A stretch of DNA of 44,832 nt from Bryobacterales bacterium (GCA_026713545.1 JAPOOG010000003.1:1-44832), one strand, 5' to 3'; shown: positions 23,051 through 31,877, counted from the first letter of the stretch. Made by a program: numbers and translations. Notes: generated by a model from the sequence alone, not told the origin.

Positions 23051-24832
23051 ATGGCAAGCGAACCGGATGTTTTCGACCGTGGCGGCGAGCTGCCAACCAA
23101 GACGTTACCTGTTGCCGCGGCCGCGCTCCAAGGGCCATCCGAATCCATCAAGCCGGGCATGCCGGGCATGCCGACCGAACCGAATTCGGCTGGCGAGTCC
23201 GAAGACAACCCGCCTCATCCCTCTGAACTCGGTGAGTTGAGCGAGGGACACGACGACCTGCCGGACGTGCGTCCGGGTGAGATTTGCCAGGGCCACGTCG
23301 TGAGCATCGGTCCAGCCGGTGTGATCATCGACATCGGGGGAAAGACCGAAGGCTTGGCGCCCATCGACGATTTCCGAGATGCGGCGGGCGACATCATCGT
23401 CAAAGAGGGGGACGTAATCGAGGTCTTTGTCCAAACCCAGGCCGAGGGTGGCGAATATGCAGCGCTCTCCTACCGCCGCGCGCTGCAAGCACGTATCTGG
23501 TCCATCATCGAAGAAGCGGAGACAACCCGGGAGCCGATCCACGGGCAAGTCACCGGGCGGGTCAAAGGAGGCCTGGCGGTCGATCTCGGTATTTCGGCCT
23601 TTCTGCCGAGCTCGCAAATCGACCTAAGACCGGTCCGGGATCTGGACGCTCTCGTCGGCCGGTCGATTCTGGTGCGGGTTGTCAAGACCAACAAGCGCAG
23701 GGGCAACGTCGTTGTGTCGCGGCGCAGCATTCTCGAAGAGGAACGTCAGCGCCTCAAGCAAGAGACCCTTCAGCAACTGACGGCAGGGGCCGTCGTTACG
23801 GGAACCGTCAAAAACGTGACCGACTACGGCGCTTTCGTTGATCTAGGCGGCATTGACGGGATGATTCACGTCACCGACATCTCCTATGGCCGGTTTAAAG
23901 GACCATCCGAGATCCTGCATAAGGGACAGGAGATTCAAGCGAAGGTTCTCCACTTCGACGCCGAAAAGGAGAAAGTTTCGCTCAGCTTGAAACACATGAA
24001 GCCCGACCCGTGGGACGGCGTCGGAGAGCGCTACAAAACGGGTGGGAAGGTGGCCGGGAAGGTAGCCGGCTTGAGTGACTATGGTGTTTTTGTTGAATTG
24101 GAGAGAGGTGTCGAGGGCTTGGTCCATGTTTCGGAGCTCACTTGGTCGAGACGTTGCCGGCACCCCTCCAAGCTCTTCAAAGTCGGCGATCCGATCGAAG
24201 TGATCGTCCTCGACGTGAAGCACGCCGAACGCCGCATTTCCATCAGCGTGAAGCGTCTTAAGCCCGATCCCTGGTCAGCGCTGGAAGAGAGACTCCCCGT
24301 GGGCACGGTCGTCGAGGGGCGGGTTCGCAACTTGGCCCCGTACGGCGCCTTCGTCGAGATCGAAGAAGGAGTTGATGGTCTCATCCATGCCTCCGACCTT
24401 TCCTGGGACCGCAAAATCAAGAGCCCTCAGGAAGTCCTCAAGAAGGGCGAGTCCGTACCCGCAGTGGTCTTGCACATCGATCGAGAGAACCGCCGCCTTT
24501 CGCTCGGTCTCAAGCAGCTTCAGCCCAACGTATGGGAAACGTTCTTCAGTTCCTATGGACTGGGTGATACGGTAGTCGGGCGAGTCACTCGCAAGGCGAA
24601 ATTCGGCTGCTTCGTTGAGCTTGCGGCAGGCGTCGAAGGGCTTTGCCACAACCTGGAGATCGCCAAGGGCTCAGGCCGCAAGAAAAAAGGACTCGAAGTC
24701 GGCGAGAGCTACTCGTTTCGCATCATCAAGATCGACGAGTTCGAACGCCGCATCGGCCTTAGCCGCAGACACGTCGAAGACGCGTCTGCAATCTCCGAGC
24801 CGTCAGAAGCCGCGGCGAAGATCGAATTCTGA
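23051..24832 (+). CDS. rpsA: 30S ribosomal protein S1
   Basis: A 593-residue protein with six S1 (OB-fold) domains: about 75-145, 162-232, 245-325, 330-412, 417-500 and 503-580. Domains 3-5 are the best conserved, with the repeated DYGAFVDLGGIDGMIHVTDIS and SLSLKHMKPDPW-type endings; domains 1 and 2 (SALSYRRA, FLPSSQID) are the ribosome-binding type. S1 delivers mRNA to the ribosome, which matters most for structured leaders. A Pro/Glu-rich stretch of about 70 residues precedes domain 1, longer than in E. coli S1. The ATG at 23051 follows AAGGGGAG. It has its own strong promoter and a leader of about 210 bases. Confidence 0.93.
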   Translation: MASEPDVFDRGGELPTKTLPVAAAALQGPSESIKPGMPGMPTEPNSAGESEDNPPHPSELGELSEGHDDLPDVRPGEICQGHVVSIGPAGVIIDIGGKTEGLAPIDDFRDAAGDIIVKEGDVIEVFVQTQAEGGEYAALSYRRALQARIWSIIEEAETTREPIHGQVTGRVKGGLAVDLGISAFLPSSQIDLRPVRDLDALVGRSILVRVVKTNKRRGNVVVSRRSILEEERQRLKQETLQQLTAGAVVTGTVKNVTDYGAFVDLGGIDGMIHVTDISYGRFKGPSEILHKGQEIQAKVLHFDAEKEKVSLSLKHMKPDPWDGVGERYKTGGKVAGKVAGLSDYGVFVELERGVEGLVHVSELTWSRRCRHPSKLFKVGDPIEVIVLDVKHAERRISISVKRLKPDPWSALEERLPVGTVVEGRVRNLAPYGAFVEIEEGVDGLIHASDLSWDRKIKSPQEVLKKGESVPAVVLHIDRENRRLSLGLKQLQPNVWETFFSSYGLGDTVVGRVTRKAKFGCFVELAAGVEGLCHNLEIAKGSGRKKKGLEVGESYSFRIIKIDEFERRIGLSRRHVEDASAISEPSEAAAKIEF

Positions 24833-25023
24833 CGGCTAGGGAGGACCCAACGATAGCGACCGCTCGACTCGCTGCGCAGTCTGATCAGGCGAAAGATGGA
24901 GAGAACCGATGCCATACGGCGGTATAGCTCCTGCCTGAACCCATCTTGCCGAGTCAGTCATGGTAGGATGCATTCCGTAGACGCGGCGGCTGGTTCACGC
25001 CGAACAGCGGAGAGTTTTCAGAA

Positions 25024-25371
25024 ATGACCAAAGCGGACTTGATCGAGGAAGTTTCTCGGGTCGTCGAGGTGACGCGAAAGGAATCCGAGGTCATCGTCGA
25101 AACGATTCTCGACAGCGTCGTGAGGTCTCTCCGTCAAGGTGAGAAGGTCGAGATTCGTGGTTTCGGAAGTTTTCGAACACGGGAGCGGCAAGGGCGCATC
25201 GGGCGGAATCCAAAATCCGGCGAAAGAGTCGAGGTGCCACCCAAAACCATCCCCTTCTTCAAACCCAGCAAGGAACTACGCGACGTTGTGAACGGTGGCG
25301 CCGTGCCCGCTGCGGAACCGATCGCTAGAGACCTCTCCTCGCACACGCCACCCGTCGACCCGCTTCTCTGA
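25024..25371 (+). CDS. HU/IHF-family DNA-bending protein
   Basis: A 115-residue histone-like protein. The core (MTKADLIEEVSR through PFFKPSKELRDVVN, residues 1-90) has the dimerisation helices and the beta arm with RIGRNPKSGERVEVP, where the Pro that inserts between bases is present. The GFGSFRTRERQGRIGRNP sequence is closer to IHF than to HU. A tail of about 25 residues after the core is extra. It follows rpsA, as ihfB does in many Proteobacteria. ATG at 25024 is preceded by GGAGAG at a suitable distance. Confidence 0.92.
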   Translation: MTKADLIEEVSRVVEVTRKESEVIVETILDSVVRSLRQGEKVEIRGFGSFRTRERQGRIGRNPKSGERVEVPPKTIPFFKPSKELRDVVNGGAVPAAEPIARDLSSHTPPVDPLL

Positions 25372-25408
25372 TCACACGGCCGCAGGCCGAACAGGTGGCG
25401 GCTGCCCG

Positions 25409-25891
25409 ATGGGTCGTCTCTGGAGTCCCTGGCGCTACGACTACCTCGAGCAGGAGACCACGGAAAAGGGGTGTCTCTTCTGTCACATTCTTCAGTCAGA
25501 GAATGACGCCGACAACTATGTCGTTCATCGAGCTCGCGAGAACTTCGTATTCCTGAATCGCTATCCCTAAGCGAACGGACATGCCATGGCTGTTCCGAAC
25601 AGGCACTGCGCGACGCTCGAAGAATGTCCGTCGGAGGTGCTGGGAGAGTTGACGGCCCTGACCAGTCGGCTGGAAGCGTCGCGGCGCCGGCTGTATCGCG
25701 CTGCAGGAATCAACTTCGGGATGAACATGGGCGAGGCTACCGGCACCGATGTAGCAAGCCAAATCCACATGCACGTTCTCCCTCGCTGACCGGCCGCTAC
25801 AATCTTCGTCACGGTCATCGGAGAAACGAGGGTTGTGCCGGAAACTCTTTCGAAAACATGGGAACGGCTTCGGAAGGAATTCGCAGAGTAG
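25409..25891 (+). pseudogene. Broken HIT-family hydrolase gene
   Basis: A HIT (histidine triad) nucleotide hydrolase or Ap4A phosphorylase-type gene, interrupted. The first part (MGRLWSPWRYDYLEQE, zinc-site CLFCHIL, ENFVFLNRYP) runs into TAA at 25568-25570, where homologues usually read a Tyr codon after LNRYP. The same frame continues directly (ANGHAMAVPNRHCATLEE to the active-site IHMHVLPR). There TGA at 25787-25789 appears where homologues have Trp (PRW); deleting one base there and inserting one C at 25804 restore the expected TGRYN and then FVTVIGETRVVPETL, ending in TAG at 25889-25891. So one nonsense change plus a -1/+1 pair. Either a decaying gene or base-call errors in the assembly. 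If intact it would be about 160 residues. Confidence 0.8.
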
Positions 25892-25942
25892 CTCAACAGC
25901 TCCTCAAGAAAGACCTGGAGTCCATGCTAAGCTTTGGAGGCA

Positions 25943-25968
25943 CCCCCCTACGGCTGCGCGGAGGGGGC
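25943..25968 (+). promoter_or_regulatory. GC-rich stem-loop before the Gfo/Idh/MocA gene
   Basis: CCCCCT (25944-25949) pairs with AGGGGG (25962-25967) around a 12-base loop; an alternative pairing of GGCTG with CAGCC overlaps it. There is no T-run, so it is more likely an mRNA structure or operator than an intrinsic terminator. It ends 18 bases before the GGAGGG Shine-Dalgarno of the next gene. Confidence 0.35.
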
Positions 25969-25996
25969 AGCCAGCCGTTCAGGCCGGAGGGATTGC

Positions 25997-27316
25997 ATGA
26001 ATTCCATGGATCGTCGCGGTTTTATTACGTCTTCGGGCAGCGCCGCAGCCTTGCTGAGCGCCGCTTCCTATTCCCAGGTGAAGGGCGCCAACGAGCGCAT
26101 CGCTGTGGGAGTAGTCGGACTCCGGGGCCGCGGCAAGTCGCATATCGCTGCCTTCGTGAATCATCCCGAAGCCGAGGTAGCTGCGCTGGTGGACATCGAT
26201 CAGGCTGTCCTGGAGCGAGCGGCGGTGGCGACCCGCAAGGAACAGGGCCGCAAACCGGCTGAATACGCGGATATCCGCAAGATGCTTGACGACAAGTCGA
26301 TCGACGCCGTTTCGATCGCCACGCCGAACCACTGGCACGCGCTGATGACGATCTGGGCCTGTCAGGCAGGCAAGGATGTCTATGTCGAAAAACCGGCCAG
26401 CCACAACATCTTCGAAGGCCGGAAGATGATCGAAGCCGCACGCAAATACACGCGGATGGTGCAAGTCGGCACTCAGAGCCGCAGCATCGAGCACAAGGTC
26501 AAGGCAATCGAGTTGCTGCGTGACGGTGTCATCGGCGAGATCTATCAGGCAAAGGGCCTGTGCTTCAAACGACGCAAGACGATCGGCAGCATGCAGCCCG
26601 GCGATGTTCCGCCGGGGGTGGATTACGACCTGTGGACAGGACCAGCCGAACAGGTTGTCTTCCGAGAGAACCGTTTCCACTACAACTGGCACTGGCATTG
26701 GGCCTTCGGAAACGGCGACATCGGCAACCAAGGTGTCCACGAAATGGATATTGCTCGATGGGGTCTTGGGAAGAACGAGCTTCCGCCCGTCGCGTTCTCA
26801 TCCGGCGGGCACTTCATCAACGACGACGACCAGGAGACACCCAACACCCAGCAGGCAATTTTCGACTACGGGGATTCCCAGTTGATCTTCGAGGTACGCG
26901 GGCTGATCACCGGAGGCGAAGCCGGCTTGCAGCATGGTGCGAACACGATCGGGAATATTTTCCTCGGCAGCAAGGGGTACATGACGGTCGACCTCAACGG
27001 CTTCCGAACGTATTTGGGCGAAACCCGGAAGCTGGGGCCGTCGATGTTCTACGTCGAACCGCGGCGTTGGGCCTACTTTCCCCACTTTGACAACTTCTTG
27101 AAAGCCGTGAAGTCACGCAAACACACCGATCTGCATGCGGATATCGTCGAGGGTCACTTATCCGCCGCCCTCTGTCATATGGCGAACATCTCATATCGCA
27201 CGAAGCAGCGTCTGGAGTTTGATCCGAATACCGAGAAATTCACGAACAGCGATGCCGCTAACAAGCTGCTGTCGCGTGACTATCGCGAGCCCTTCGTCGT
27301 GCCAGAGAAAGTCTAG
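25997..27316 (+). CDS. Gfo/Idh/MocA family oxidoreductase with twin-arginine signal
   Basis: A 439-residue NAD(P)-dependent sugar or sugar-acid oxidoreductase of the Gfo/Idh/MocA family. The N-terminus MNSMDRRGFITSSGSAAALL is a twin-arginine signal, so it is exported folded with its cofactor. The Rossmann loop VGLRGRGKSH (about 39-48) departs from GxGxxG in its first Gly (GLRGRG). The catalytic EKP motif (VYVEKPASHN) is present, followed by GNQGVHEMDIARWGLG near 250. ATG 25997 is supported by GGAGGG five bases upstream. Such secreted members are abundant in Planctomycetes and Acidobacteria; some act on aminosugars or glycosides. It stands alone, without sugar-utilisation genes nearby. Confidence 0.9.
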   Translation: MNSMDRRGFITSSGSAAALLSAASYSQVKGANERIAVGVVGLRGRGKSHIAAFVNHPEAEVAALVDIDQAVLERAAVATRKEQGRKPAEYADIRKMLDDKSIDAVSIATPNHWHALMTIWACQAGKDVYVEKPASHNIFEGRKMIEAARKYTRMVQVGTQSRSIEHKVKAIELLRDGVIGEIYQAKGLCFKRRKTIGSMQPGDVPPGVDYDLWTGPAEQVVFRENRFHYNWHWHWAFGNGDIGNQGVHEMDIARWGLGKNELPPVAFSSGGHFINDDDQETPNTQQAIFDYGDSQLIFEVRGLITGGEAGLQHGANTIGNIFLGSKGYMTVDLNGFRTYLGETRKLGPSMFYVEPRRWAYFPHFDNFLKAVKSRKHTDLHADIVEGHLSAALCHMANISYRTKQRLEFDPNTEKFTNSDAANKLLSRDYREPFVVPEKV

Positions 27317-27346
27317 ATCGGCCCCACCACACGGCCGATCCATCTC

Positions 27347-27715
27347 ATGGATTCCGTCGCCGCCAAAGTCGCTGCTCGTTCCGGGGTCTTTCTCTCCGGA
27401 GCCACCGTCACTTCTCTTCTGTTCATCAACGCCTGCGATCTTTTCTATCAATGTGGCTGTCAGGCTTGGTGGAACGGAGCCGCGGCGCAGTGCAACATCC
27501 ACCACACTACGGGACCGCATTGCCCCTGGTGTCTGGACGGCGGAACTCGAGGGTACGTCGTCTTTGCGTTGACTCTGATCGTGCAGGCCGCTACGGCGTT
27601 TCACTCGGGAGGCCGAGGATGGTTTGGGCGACTGGTTCTGACGCTCTTGGCGTTCCCTATCGTGGGAGGACTGATGGCGCTCTCGTTCGGCTTGATGACG
27701 GGGTACTGGGCGTAG
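27347..27715 (+). CDS. Cys-rich small membrane protein, unknown function
   Basis: A 122-residue protein I cannot name. It has three hydrophobic segments (about 12-32, 68-86, 92-117) and, between the first two, a loop with seven Cys and several His and Trp residues: C30, C36, C38, C49, and HCPWC near 59-62 (CDLFYQCGC, then AQCNIHH, then HCPWC). Such a spaced Cys/His loop could bind metal or form disulfides. It starts 30 bases after the oxidoreductase and converges with a thiol-redox gene pair. The start ATG at 27347 has no Shine-Dalgarno and could depend on translation of the gene before it. Confidence 0.6.
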   Translation: MDSVAAKVAARSGVFLSGATVTSLLFINACDLFYQCGCQAWWNGAAAQCNIHHTTGPHCPWCLDGGTRGYVVFALTLIVQAATAFHSGGRGWFGRLVLTLLAFPIVGGLMALSFGLMTGYWA

Positions 27716-27735
27716 CGCCTGTCCCCAACCCGCAG

Positions 27736-28224
27736 CTAAAGGGGTGTGACCGGAACGATGACTTCAATAGTCTTCGGCGGCAGGCACGCTCGACTGTTGC
27801 AGGCCTGGTAACGGAATTCCCCCTTCAACTCAGTCAGTGTCGCCGGCACGTTTTCGGGCACCGCGAAGTGGCTCACGATCACGATTTTGTTCGAGTACAC
27901 CGCAAGCGGCTTCTTCGAGAATGAGTAGCTGACGATTTCGGCTTCGGGGTAGTCCGTCTTCTTGCAAACCAGCAGTGAGGGTTCCCAGGTCAGCTTCGTG
28001 GGGATCAGGTATTCATCTGCGGGAGCGTTCGAGTTGATGTGATACGCGGGCCGAATCCGGACAGTGACCGGCACTGCGGCGGTCTTGCCGGGTTGCAGCT
28101 TCACTGCCGGTCCTGGGACGATCGAGGCAACACGTAAGCCCCGCGAAAAGCTCTGGGCCGACAATACTCCGCTGGCCAGCCCCGGCAGCAGCAGGGCTGC
28201 AATCAGGCTTGAGAAGAGCCTCAA
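27736..28224 (-). CDS. Stand-alone DsbD N-terminal-like thiol-redox domain
   Basis: A protein of about 162 residues: a signal peptide (RLFSSLIAALLLPGLASGVLSAQS) followed by the immunoglobulin-like N-terminal domain of DsbD. The two redox Cys are in YQACNSRACLPP, as in the DsbD alpha domain. The membrane and C-terminal thioredoxin parts of DsbD are absent. I choose a TTG start at 28224 because the signal peptide begins there and AGGGAG lies just before it; the frame is open further upstream but overlaps the TlpA gene. It follows the TlpA gene by 20 bases, so the two are an operon. Confidence 0.72.
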   Translation of the reverse strand: MRLFSSLIAALLLPGLASGVLSAQSFSRGLRVASIVPGPAVKLQPGKTAAVPVTVRIRPAYHINSNAPADEYLIPTKLTWEPSLLVCKKTDYPEAEIVSYSFSKKPLAVYSNKIVIVSHFAVPENVPATLTELKGEFRYQACNSRACLPPKTIEVIVPVTPL

Positions 28225-28244
28225 GTTCTCCCTCGTATTCGCTC

Positions 28245-28811
28245 CTATGAGTCCTCGCAGAACACTCCAGACTGAGCGCAGAGCAGAGCCTCTATTTCCT
28301 CCTCGTATTCGCCCCGTCCGACAAGGCCCATATGCGAACTCGTAATCCAACCCTCATTGTCGATGATGAAGGTCGTCGGCAAAGCTGCAACGCCGCCAAA
28401 TTCGTCGGCCATCCCGTCAGTACCCACAACGACCGGGAAGTTCAACCCATACTCTTCCACAAAGGGTCGGACTACGTCCCAGCCCTCTTCATCGAGAGAC
28501 ACGGCGATCACTGTAAATCCCTGGTCCTTGTACTTGCGCTGGAACGCAACAAACCAAGGCATCTCAATCTTGCAGGGCCCGCACCAAGTCGCCCAAAAAT
28601 TGAGCAGCACAACTTTACCCCGGTAGTCGGAGAGCGTCACGTCTCGACCAGCCTCATCCTTCAAGGTAAAGTCGGGCGCCGGTTTCCGCTCTTCGACCTC
28701 GGATGCCGCCTGTATGAAGCTGTCGCCCATCGTGGCGTCCTGGACGCAAGATAAAAAGCCCGGCAACGCCGCCAGCACGATAAGCAACGGCGTCTTGGTG
28801 CTTGAAAACAT
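28245..28811 (-). CDS. TlpA-like thioredoxin lipoprotein
   Basis: A 188-residue periplasmic thiol-disulfide oxidoreductase. The N-terminus is a lipoprotein signal with FLSC lipobox (Cys22). The thioredoxin fold starts at about 45 (PAPDFTLKDEAGRDVTLSDYRGKVVLLNF) and the active site is WCGPC (Cys77, Cys80); the cis-Pro loop reads ALPTTFIID. TlpA/ResA proteins reduce disulfides, often for cytochrome c maturation or copper sites. It is followed by the DsbD N-terminal domain protein, which could feed electrons to it. The C-terminus has two additional Cys (LLCAQSGVFC). Confidence 0.88.
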   Translation of the reverse strand: MFSSTKTPLLIVLAALPGFLSCVQDATMGDSFIQAASEVEERKPAPDFTLKDEAGRDVTLSDYRGKVVLLNFWATWCGPCKIEMPWFVAFQRKYKDQGFTVIAVSLDEEGWDVVRPFVEEYGLNFPVVVGTDGMADEFGGVAALPTTFIIDNEGWITSSHMGLVGRGEYEEEIEALLCAQSGVFCEDS

Positions 28812-28883
28812 GAGATATCCCCCGCGAGCTCAACTCGATTATACCGTTTCACTGAGCGCGGCCCTCGGGCACACACCCATCCC

Positions 28884-30284
28884 TCACGCCGGTCCTGCGG
28901 CTTTGCCCGGCAGGGAATTACGGTCTTCGGGTTCGACCAACTCAACACGTACGCCGAGACGGCCGCAATGAAGCCGCACTCCCAACCGCGACCCTTCGTC
29001 CGTCTGCTCCGCGACCCGGACGATCGAGCCGTCTTCCGCTTGAACGATCGCATATCCACGTCTGAGAATCGCGACCGGACTGAGGTGAGCCAGCTCTTTC
29101 CGCAGCAACTGCAAGCGCGTATCGGCGCGCTCGAGCCGCCAGACGGCCAATGCCGAAAGCCGCCCAGAGGCACCATCCAGGCGCGCTTGGCCGCGCGCCA
29201 GCCGCACCCTGAGATCGAGCTGTTTGAGCCTGCCCCGGCGACGTTCCCACGCCCGCTCCGCGTCTCGCACACGGCGTAGAATGGAATCCCGTAGCGCGAA
29301 CGTCAGCTCATCCATTTTCTGCGAGAACGAGGCAAGCTCTCGCCGCACCAAGGCCGTAGCCCGCTCCATCCGGCGGTCGAGGACATCGCGGCCCGCAGTG
29401 GCCAGTTTGTAGCGCGCCGCTTGAGCCAGACGGGCCTTCAGAGCGATGACCACTTCGAGAAACTCCTGCTTCCGGCGAACCACCAACTCGGCGGCCGCCG
29501 AGGGAGTCGGTGCACGAACATCGGCGACGAAGTCCGCGATCGTGAAGTCAGTCTGGTGGCCGACGGCCGAGACAACCGGGATCTCACTATCTGTGATGGC
29601 GCGCGCAACTACCTCCTCGTTGAACGCCCACATGTCCTCGAGCGATCCGCCGCCGCGCCCCACGATCAGTACATCAGCGCATCGGGTGCGGCTAAAATAG
29701 CGCACTCCATTGGCGATCTGTTCCGCAGCTCCCTCGCCCTGCACTTGCACTGGATATAGCTGTATATGGAGCCCGTCAAAGCGACGCTCCAGAATGCGCA
29801 GCATGTCGGCGATAGCAGCGCCCGAAGGAGACGTGACGATGCCGATGCGGCGGGGCAGGCTCGGTAGCGGTCGCTTTCGATCGCTGTCAAACAACCCCTC
29901 GTCCGCGAGCTTCTTCTTGAGTTGCTCAAAGGCCAGTTGCAGAGCTCCATAGCCTCGCAGTTCGAGATGCTCGACATAAAGCTGGTACTCACCACGTGCC
30001 TCGTAGACGCCGATGCGTCCCCGGGCGATGACTTCCAAACCGTTCTGAGGTTTGATCTTGAGATACAGTGCATGCTGCCGAAAGCAGACCGCCCTGAGCT
30101 GCGCTGTGCCGTCCTTGAGAGTGAAGTAGTGATGTCCACTGTGGGCGGCGCGTGCATTCGAGATCTCGCCGGCGACCCAGACGTCGCCGAACTCAACTTC
30201 GAGCAGATCACGAATGCCGGCGGTCAATTCTGCAACGGAATAGATTCGCCGCCGAGGTTCGAGGCTGAGATCGAGTTGGCCCAA
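28884..30284 (-). CDS. xseA: Exodeoxyribonuclease VII large subunit
   Basis: A 466-residue subunit of exonuclease VII, which degrades single-stranded DNA into short oligonucleotides. It has an N-terminal OB-fold (IYSVAELTAGIRDLLEVEFGDVWVAGEISN), the catalytic domain with GRGGGSLEDMWAFNEEVVARAI and SAVGHQTDFTIADFVADVRAPTPSAAAE, and a long coiled-coil region at about 270-420. The only fitting start is a TTG at 30284, giving the usual N-terminus (LDLSLEPRRR). The small subunit gene xseB, often adjacent, is not found between this gene and the TlpA gene 72 bases downstream. Confidence 0.93.
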   Translation of the reverse strand: MGQLDLSLEPRRRIYSVAELTAGIRDLLEVEFGDVWVAGEISNARAAHSGHHYFTLKDGTAQLRAVCFRQHALYLKIKPQNGLEVIARGRIGVYEARGEYQLYVEHLELRGYGALQLAFEQLKKKLADEGLFDSDRKRPLPSLPRRIGIVTSPSGAAIADMLRILERRFDGLHIQLYPVQVQGEGAAEQIANGVRYFSRTRCADVLIVGRGGGSLEDMWAFNEEVVARAITDSEIPVVSAVGHQTDFTIADFVADVRAPTPSAAAELVVRRKQEFLEVVIALKARLAQAARYKLATAGRDVLDRRMERATALVRRELASFSQKMDELTFALRDSILRRVRDAERAWERRRGRLKQLDLRVRLARGQARLDGASGRLSALAVWRLERADTRLQLLRKELAHLSPVAILRRGYAIVQAEDGSIVRVAEQTDEGSRLGVRLHCGRLGVRVELVEPEDRNSLPGKAAGPA

Positions 30285-30350
30285 GGTTGTCGGCAGACTG
30301 AGTCTGAATCACTAGGATGTCAGATCTTCAGTTGAGAGCACAGCCTCACA

Positions 30351-31877
30351 CTATCTCTTGCCGTGGGACAGCAGCACAACCACCGCCGCCGTCGTAACGC
30401 CCACGGCTGCCATCTGCATCAGGTCCAAGGCGGCCCTCAGATTGAGGTCGATATCAGGAAGAACATGGTCCATGAAGAGGCCCGATGAATAGTGAATCCA
30501 AGCCGTCTGGATGGTAATCACGCTCATGACAAAGCAGCCGACTTCAAACATGTCCTCGCCGCTGACAGTCGGGAGCCGAAGGCGCAACAGGCTCCAAGGC
30601 GCGGTCAGTCCGAGCGCAGCGGACAGGATATTCTTCCCAAAAAAGAGAAAGAGCCGCTCTTCAGAATTAATTGTGCTGAGCGAGTAGCCTAGCCCCAGCG
30701 CCATGAACAAGAAACGATACGCAAGGAAGTAGGCAGCGGCCCCGGCGAGCAGCACAAGAGGACCGCGGCTGCGGAAGAGCAGCCAGCCGAGGCAGGCAAC
30801 TCCCAGGATGATCGCCGTCACCGAGGACAAAACTCGCCCGCTTCCGGCTGCGCTCCGCAATTGCTCAGCCTTGAGGATCCCTTCAAGGCGGCCTCGCTGC
30901 TCGTCGGCGCGCACTTTCGAGCGCTCGGATTGATCACCGGTGAGAGCCAAGCTGTGCCACAGAACGTCTCCTTGACTCGTCGCGGGCAGCGGCAAACCGA
31001 GCAGGACGCAGAGCGTCGGTGCGATATCAACCACATTCGCCTGCCAACCACGTGCTTGGCGAATTCCCTGCCCGGTGAAGACCAAGGGCACCTCAACGGC
31101 TTCCCGTTCGGAACCTCCATGGCCCCCACCGCCACGGCGATCGATGTGGCCGTGATCGGAGACGATTGCGAAGGCCGTCCGTCCATTGTCCAGAGCGCTC
31201 ACGAGCAAGCCGAGACAGTGATCAACCTCTTGCGCAACTTCTCGATAAGCTTCCGATTCACCACCGAAATCATGGCCCACTCCGTCAGCGGCTGTGATGT
31301 CGGCGACGAGCAAGCCCGTGGGGCGCGACGCAAGGAACCGCTCAGCTTCACGGCACTGGTCAGCCTGCCATTCAGCGATGGCCTTCGTGCCGGCGGCTCG
31401 CGGGGAGTATTTCTTCTGGAAGAGAAGGTTCCCTTCCAGATATTCACCAAAGGCGCGCGCCCAGAAGGGCGACCCGGCGGCGGCTCGCGGAAGACCCGCC
31501 TCCGCGGCGAGAGAGAAAAGCGAGTCGATAGGCGGCGGGTGGAAAAAGCTATTGTTCGTAACGCCATTCACTTCTGGCCACGCCCCGGTCACGAACACCG
31601 CTCGGTTGGGATTGGAGAGCGACGGTTGCGCGGAGCGCGTCATTCCCGCTGACCCGCGTTCGGCCAACGCCTGTAGCTCGCGCATTTCTCTCGAGACATC
31701 GAGCCGGATGCCGTCCAACACGATCAGCACGGCCCGCTCTACAATCGGCTCACCCCCCAGTAGACCGCCTCGTACGTTGCCGTACGGGCTCTGATACCTC
31801 GTGATGCTCGTCCACGCCGAGTACGTCAGAGCCAGCGCACTCGAGGCGAACATCATCAGAAGAAAGGCCCGCGCCAT
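30351..31877 (-). CDS. Membrane-anchored alkaline-phosphatase-superfamily phosphodiesterase
   Basis: A 508-residue protein of the type I phosphodiesterase/nucleotide pyrophosphatase branch. Residues 1-20 are a membrane anchor or signal. The catalytic part (about 45-310) has VLIVLDGIRLD (metal Asp), PSLSNPNRAVFVTGAWPEVNGV, ITAADGVGHDFGG and VSDHGHIDRRGGGGHGG metal ligands. The nucleophile position, commonly Thr in this family, is Ser here (SLSNPNR). From about 340 to the end there are four to five hydrophobic segments, an arrangement like GPI or lipid phosphotransferase enzymes. Substrate unknown. It is divergent from a small plus-strand gene with only 49 bases between the start codons. Confidence 0.8.
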   Translation of the reverse strand: MARAFLLMMFASSALALTYSAWTSITRYQSPYGNVRGGLLGGEPIVERAVLIVLDGIRLDVSREMRELQALAERGSAGMTRSAQPSLSNPNRAVFVTGAWPEVNGVTNNSFFHPPPIDSLFSLAAEAGLPRAAAGSPFWARAFGEYLEGNLLFQKKYSPRAAGTKAIAEWQADQCREAERFLASRPTGLLVADITAADGVGHDFGGESEAYREVAQEVDHCLGLLVSALDNGRTAFAIVSDHGHIDRRGGGGHGGSEREAVEVPLVFTGQGIRQARGWQANVVDIAPTLCVLLGLPLPATSQGDVLWHSLALTGDQSERSKVRADEQRGRLEGILKAEQLRSAAGSGRVLSSVTAIILGVACLGWLLFRSRGPLVLLAGAAAYFLAYRFLFMALGLGYSLSTINSEERLFLFFGKNILSAALGLTAPWSLLRLRLPTVSGEDMFEVGCFVMSVITIQTAWIHYSSGLFMDHVLPDIDLNLRAALDLMQMAAVGVTTAAVVVLLSHGKR

